Source: Microbacterium sp.
GTDB taxonomy: Bacteria > Actinomycetota > Actinomycetes > Actinomycetales > Microbacteriaceae
Direction of reading: 5' to 3'
Assembly (NCBI GenBank): GCA_031286555.1
Contig: JAITUD010000133.1
Coordinates: 1 to 9,278 of the forward strand
Length of the DNA: 9,278 nucleotides
Both the position numbers and the translations under genes were made by a program. Shown piece after piece: positions 5,988-9,278 of this stretch. Below the pieces are notes generated by a model that was given only the letters and a program-made list of their open reading frames with translations, was not told where the DNA came from and made no database searches. The first letter of the stretch is position 1. Each line of letters opens with the position of its first letter.

Positions 5988-8231
5988 TTAAGGATGAGGC
6001 GCGTGTGACTCGTCCTCGGTCGCGTCGCCCGCCCGCCGTGACAGCTTCGAGGGCCACCAGCTCGCCCGTCCGATGTCGTAGCTCAGCGCCGGCACCAGCA
6101 GAGATCGCACGATGAACGTGTCCAGCAGCACGCCGAATGCGACGATGAACGCGATCTGCACCAGGAACAGGATCGGGATGACGCTCAACGCGGCGAAGGT
6201 GGCGGCGAGCACGAGACCTGCCGAGGTGATCACGCCGCCGGTGATCACCAGCCCGCGCAGGATCCCGGGACGGGTGCCGTGGAGCACGGATTCTTCTCGC
6301 ACCCTCGTCATGAGGAAGATGTTGTAGTCGATCCCCAGCGCCACGAGGAAGACGAAGCTGTACAGCGGCACCGCCGGATCCGCACCGGGGAAGTCGAACA
6401 CATGGGTGAAGAACAGCGCCGCGACTCCGAGCGCAGTGCCGAAGGACAGCACCGTGGTGAGCACGAGCAGGATCGGTGCGACGATCGCGCGCAGCAGGAT
6501 CATCAGGATCACGAGGATCACGACGAGTACGAGGGGGATGATCAGGGTGCGGTCGTGGATCGACGCGTCATTCGTGTCGATCGCCGTCGCCGTCACTCCG
6601 CCGACGAGCGCGCCGGGCACCGCCTGATGCAGGTCGGTGCGGATGCCGCGGACGGTCTGCTCCGCGGCATCCGAGTCCGCGGCGTCGGTGAGCGTGGCCT
6701 GCAGGAGCACGTTCCCGTCCGAGACCGTGGGGTCGGGAGCAGGGGTACCGGGAGGGCCGAACGCCGTGATCCCGTCCGTGGTGACCTGAGCGCTGCCGCT
6801 GGGGCTGTCGGCCGCGACCACGCTGACGCTCTCGACGCCGTCCTCGGCGAGCAGGGCATCTGCGGCATCCTGCATCTCGTCCTGCGGGACGATCACGTAG
6901 GCCGGACTCCCGGAGCCTGCGGGGAAGTGCTCGCCGAGGATCTGCTGGCCGTCCCGCGCCTCGGAGGAGCCGAGCACGAGATCGGACTGCGGCACTCCGG
7001 ACGCGTCCAGCTGGGTCGCCCCCAGCACACCGGCGGCCAGGACAAGGGCGGTGATGATCCAGATCGGGCGGTGACGACGGCGGATCCATCCGGCAAGCCA
7101 CGCCCAGGGGCCGCGTGATGGCATCCCGTCCTCGGCCTGCACGAGGTCCGGTTCGTAGAGAGGGCGACGCGGCCAGAACGCGGCACGTCCGAACAGGAAC
7201 AGGATGGCGGGCAGAAGTGTGAGCGCGGCCAGCATCGCGAACACGATCCCGATCGAGGCGACCGGGCCCAGGGCGCTGTTGGACTTCAAGTCGCTGAGCA
7301 GCAGGCAGAGAAGACCTGCGATGACCGTGCAGCCGGATGCCACGATCGGCTCCACCGATCCGCGGATCGCGCGCATTGCGGCGACCCAGGTGTCGGTGTT
7401 CACCCGCAGCTGCTCCCGGAAGCGCGAGACGTAGAGCAGGGAGTAATCGGTGGCCGCGCCGATCACGAGGATGAACAGGATGCCCTGGGTCTGGCCGCTC
7501 AGCAGCAGGAGACCCGCCTTCGCCAGCCACCACACCGTCAGCAGGGCAGCGGTGAGGGCGAAGACGCTGGTGGTGAGCACGGCGATCGGCAGCAGGAACG
7601 ACCGGTACACGATGACCAGGATGATCAGCACCGCCAGCAGCGCGACGCCCAGCAGGAGTCCGTCGATGCCGGTGAACCCGTTCACCAGGTCGGCGGTGAA
7701 GCCGGCGGGCCCGGTGACGTGGACCTCCACACCTTGCGGCGCCGCACTGCGCAGCGCCGCGTCGACGCCGGCCACCGCGGCGCGCAGGCCGCCGCTCTCG
7801 GCGGTGATCGGCACGAAGGCCTGCGCGGCCTTCCCGTTCTCGGAGGGGATCAATGGCGACACGTCCGATCCCACCCCGTCGACGTCGTCGGGGAGCGCGG
7901 AGACCGCGTCCGACATCCTGTCCAGGTCGTCCTGGGTGAGCACGTCGTCGGACGACACCACCACGACCGCGGGAATCGCGTCGGAGTCGCGGAAGCCGCT
8001 GAGCATTGACTGCACCTCGGTCGCCTCCGCGGATGACGGCAGGTAGGCGGACTGCTCGTTCGAGGAGACCTCGCTCACGCGCCCGAAGTACGGCCCACCG
8101 ACACCGGCCACGGCGAACCAGACGAGGATCAGCGCAGCGGGGAGGAGGATGCGCAGCCAGGCAGGCACGCTGCTGTGCGGAGAGCGCCGACGTCGCTGGT
8201 CCCGTGCGGCATCAGGGGTGTTGCGGGTCAC
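5988..8231 (-). CDS. MMPL/RND-family membrane transporter
   Basis: A 747-residue inner-membrane protein of the MMPL branch of the RND superfamily, energised by proton flow. Family members export lipids, glycolipids or small hydrophobic compounds; the substrate here is unknown. It has 12 predicted helices in two homologous halves: helix 1 at about residues 27-45, helices 2-6 at 192-348, helix 7 at 390-408 and helices 8-12 at 562-708. Two extracytoplasmic domains lie at about 46-190 and 409-561. The conserved Asp-Tyr pairs of the proton relay are present in helix 4 (GAATDY, D262-Y263) and helix 10 (GIDY, D635-Y636). The start is taken as GTG at 8231, which has a strong GGAGGGAG Shine-Dalgarno. 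In-frame ATGs upstream (8339, 8270, 8264) lack one, and the first would overlap the divergent gene. The stop is TAA at 5990-5988. Length and both halves look intact. Confidence 0.93.
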   Translation of the reverse strand: MTRNTPDAARDQRRRRSPHSSVPAWLRILLPAALILVWFAVAGVGGPYFGRVSEVSSNEQSAYLPSSAEATEVQSMLSGFRDSDAIPAVVVVSSDDVLTQDDLDRMSDAVSALPDDVDGVGSDVSPLIPSENGKAAQAFVPITAESGGLRAAVAGVDAALRSAAPQGVEVHVTGPAGFTADLVNGFTGIDGLLLGVALLAVLIILVIVYRSFLLPIAVLTTSVFALTAALLTVWWLAKAGLLLLSGQTQGILFILVIGAATDYSLLYVSRFREQLRVNTDTWVAAMRAIRGSVEPIVASGCTVIAGLLCLLLSDLKSNSALGPVASIGIVFAMLAALTLLPAILFLFGRAAFWPRRPLYEPDLVQAEDGMPSRGPWAWLAGWIRRRHRPIWIITALVLAAGVLGATQLDASGVPQSDLVLGSSEARDGQQILGEHFPAGSGSPAYVIVPQDEMQDAADALLAEDGVESVSVVAADSPSGSAQVTTDGITAFGPPGTPAPDPTVSDGNVLLQATLTDAADSDAAEQTVRGIRTDLHQAVPGALVGGVTATAIDTNDASIHDRTLIIPLVLVVILVILMILLRAIVAPILLVLTTVLSFGTALGVAALFFTHVFDFPGADPAVPLYSFVFLVALGIDYNIFLMTRVREESVLHGTRPGILRGLVITGGVITSAGLVLAATFAALSVIPILFLVQIAFIVAFGVLLDTFIVRSLLVPALSYDIGRASWWPSKLSRRAGDATEDESHAPHP

Positions 8232-8236
8232 AGGGG

Positions 8237-8245
8237 ACTCCCTCC
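8237..8245 (-). promoter_or_regulatory. Ribosome binding site that decides the MMPL GTG start
   Basis: GGAGGGAGT on the minus strand, with its GGAGG core 9 bases before GTG (8231-8229). No comparable site precedes the upstream in-frame ATGs. Confidence 0.75.
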
Positions 8246-8251
8246 GGAGGG
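8240..8251. repeat. 12-bp perfect palindrome over the MMPL ribosome binding site
   Basis: CCCTCCGGAGGG is self-complementary and contains the GGAGG core. A GGGGAC direct repeat (8233-8238, 8249-8254) overlaps it. It could be a protein-binding site, or simply a by-product of a strong Shine-Dalgarno in GC-rich DNA. Confidence 0.35.
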
Positions 8252-8313
8252 GACACGCCCTCATCCCCATGAAAGCACGCCCGTCGCGGCGGGTGCGTAC
8301 CAGAATGAGGGGC

Positions 8314-9278
8314 ATGCGCACCGTCATCCGCTTCGTCAAGCGCTATCCGGTCGTCCCGCTCACCGTGCTGGTCGCGATCGTCGTCCTCATCCTGCATGCA
8401 ACAGGGGCCGCCCTCGCCGCGCAGGTCATCGCGACCGTGTACGTCGCGGCGTTCATGCTGTGGACGATCGTCGGCATGGTGCGCTCGCTGCTCAAGGGGC
8501 AGTTCGGCCTCGACATCCTCGCGGTGGTCGCGATGGGCGCGACTCTCGCCGTGGGGGAGTACGTCGCCTCCCTGATCGTCGTGCTGATGCTCTCCGGCGG
8601 TGAGGCGCTCGAGGACTTCGCGTCGTACCGCGCCCGCCGCGACCTCAATGCACTGCTGGAGCGCTCGCCGCAGCGCGCGCATCTGCTCGCCGCCGACGGC
8701 TCGCTGCAGGACGTTCCGATCGACCGGGTCGGCGAGGGCGATGTGCTGCTGGTGCGTCCGTCGGAGATCGTGCCGGCGGATGCCGCGCTGCTCGATGACA
8801 GCGCGGAGTTCGATGAGTCGTCGCTCACCGGTGAGAGCCTTCCGGTGACGAAGTCCGCGGGCGACGAGGTGATGTCCGGGTCTGTGAACGGCGACGACGC
8901 CGTGCGGCTGCGGGTGCTCCGCCCTGCTGAGCAGAGCCAGTACCAGCAGATCGTGAAGCTGGTCGCCGCGGCCGAGGACTTGCGCGCGCCGGTGGTGCGG
9001 CTCGCAGATCGGTACGCGGTGCCCTTCACGATCGTCTCCCTGCTGATCGCCGGAATCGCCTGGGCGGTGGCGGGGGATGCCGCCCGCTTCGCGGAGGTGC
9101 TCGTGCTGGCGACGCCGTGCCCGCTGCTGATCGCCGCTCCGGTGGCCTTCCTCGGCGGTCTGTCGCAGACCTCGCGCCGCGGCGTGATCGTCAAGGGCGG
9201 GGCGGTGCTGGAGCAGTTCGGCCGGATCCGGTCCGCGGCGTTCGACAAGACCGGCACCCTGACTCGGGGTCGGCCTGC
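8314..9278 (+). CDS. P1B-like metal-translocating P-type ATPase with TPC motif, 3' end missing
   Basis: An ATP-driven membrane cation pump; the N-terminal ~321 residues are present. In order: helices at about 12-30, 38-60, 64-84 and 85-103; an actuator domain with 'GEGDVLLVRPSEIVPAD' (about 140-156) and the TGES dephosphorylation loop (172-175); a helix at about 237-255; the metal-site helix with T267-P268-C269-P270; and the phosphorylation motif DKTGTLT with D311 as acceptor, just before the edge. There is no N-terminal HMA or His-rich metal-binding domain. The membrane motif is TPC rather than the CPC of Cu/Zn/Cd pumps or SPC of Co pumps, so the metal cannot be named. The start is ATG 8314; ATG 8305 in the same frame would add three residues. 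Neither has a well-spaced Shine-Dalgarno, so leaderless translation is possible. It diverges from the MMPL gene. Confidence 0.94.
   Translation, partial: MRTVIRFVKRYPVVPLTVLVAIVVLILHATGAALAAQVIATVYVAAFMLWTIVGMVRSLLKGQFGLDILAVVAMGATLAVGEYVASLIVVLMLSGGEALEDFASYRARRDLNALLERSPQRAHLLAADGSLQDVPIDRVGEGDVLLVRPSEIVPADAALLDDSAEFDESSLTGESLPVTKSAGDEVMSGSVNGDDAVRLRVLRPAEQSQYQQIVKLVAAAEDLRAPVVRLADRYAVPFTIVSLLIAGIAWAVAGDAARFAEVLVLATPCPLLIAAPVAFLGGLSQTSRRGVIVKGGAVLEQFGRIRSAAFDKTGTLTRGRP

Larger units (their letters stand above)
8232..8313. promoter_or_regulatory. Divergent intergenic region between MMPL gene and P-type ATPase gene
   Basis: These 82 bases should hold promoters for both directions. An imperfect dyad, GCACGCCCG (8275-8283) against CGGGTGC (8290-8296), sits in the middle. 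CAGAAT at 8301-8306 could be a -10 element ending 7 bases before the ATPase ATG, which would fit a leaderless transcript. No clear -35 hexamers are visible on either strand. Confidence 0.4.

Noticed and set aside
5001..6008. A 335-codon plus-strand open frame reaching across the surface-gene start
   Set aside because: It covers the signal peptide and leader of the minus gene, has shadow-like composition and no ribosome binding site.
6568..7533. A 321-codon minus-strand frame inside the MMPL gene
   Set aside because: Alternate frame of the transporter, Arg/Pro-rich, without membrane helices. The MMPL frame has both Asp-Tyr motifs and 12 helices.
8343..9257. A 304-codon Ser/Thr-rich minus-strand frame opposite the P-type ATPase
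   Set aside because: Ser-rich antisense of the ATPase, which has the full TGES, TPCP and DKTGTLT motif set in the correct order.
1..9278. Frequent GGATGC/GCATCC hexamers (about a dozen by eye)
   Set aside because: They mostly fall on Asp-Ala or Ala-Ser type codon pairs and fit the codon habits of Microbacterium-like genomes rather than a dispersed functional site. A whole-genome count would be needed to say otherwise.
1..9278. tRNA/rRNA genes, CRISPR arrays, insertion sequences, integrase or defence genes
   Set aside because: Searched for by eye on both strands. No cloverleaf-like segments, repeat-spacer arrays, transposase motifs or terminal inverted repeats were seen.

Overview
The window is strongly GC-rich with G/C-rich third codon positions. 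Gene style and protein families point to a high-GC Gram-positive actinobacterium, most likely Microbacteriaceae (Microbacterium-like). That placement is inference from codon style and families. There is no rRNA or marker gene here to confirm it.

Three genes fill almost all of the window. (1) Positions 1-5909, minus strand: one uninterrupted reading frame of at least 1969 codons, running off the left edge. It encodes a giant exported modular surface protein with a signal peptide, about nine DUF11/pilin-like beta modules and then CnaB-like DUF5979-type domains. The C-terminus, where a sortase signal or membrane anchor would be expected, lies outside the window. (2) Positions 5988-8231, minus strand: a complete 12-helix MMPL/RND-family transporter, read in the same direction as and upstream of the surface protein with a 78-base gap. 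(3) Positions 8314-9278, plus strand: the first ~321 codons of a P1B-like P-type ATPase with a TPC membrane motif, divergently oriented from the MMPL gene across an 82-base gap.

The surface protein is the most interesting content. Each module begins with a lysine, has an Asp or Glu about 33-45 residues later (about 75 in the last two), and ends with an Asn. This suggests a serial ladder of self-formed isopeptide bonds. Cysteines come in pairs in nearly every module, suggesting disulfide stapling as well. Three consecutive modules share a nine-residue motif, R-[DE]-T-L-R-S-[DN]-P-S.

The two intergenic gaps hold candidate control sites: a perfect 6-bp inverted repeat with a 4-base loop ahead of the surface gene, a strong Shine-Dalgarno ahead of a GTG start for the MMPL gene, and an imperfect dyad in the divergent gap. 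No functional link among the three genes is proven. The MMPL-surface protein pair could be co-transcribed as a cell-envelope unit, and the ATPase looks like an independent metal-transport gene. I see no RNA genes, mobile elements, CRISPR arrays or toxin/defence systems. The long plus-strand frames opposite the surface gene are antisense shadows.
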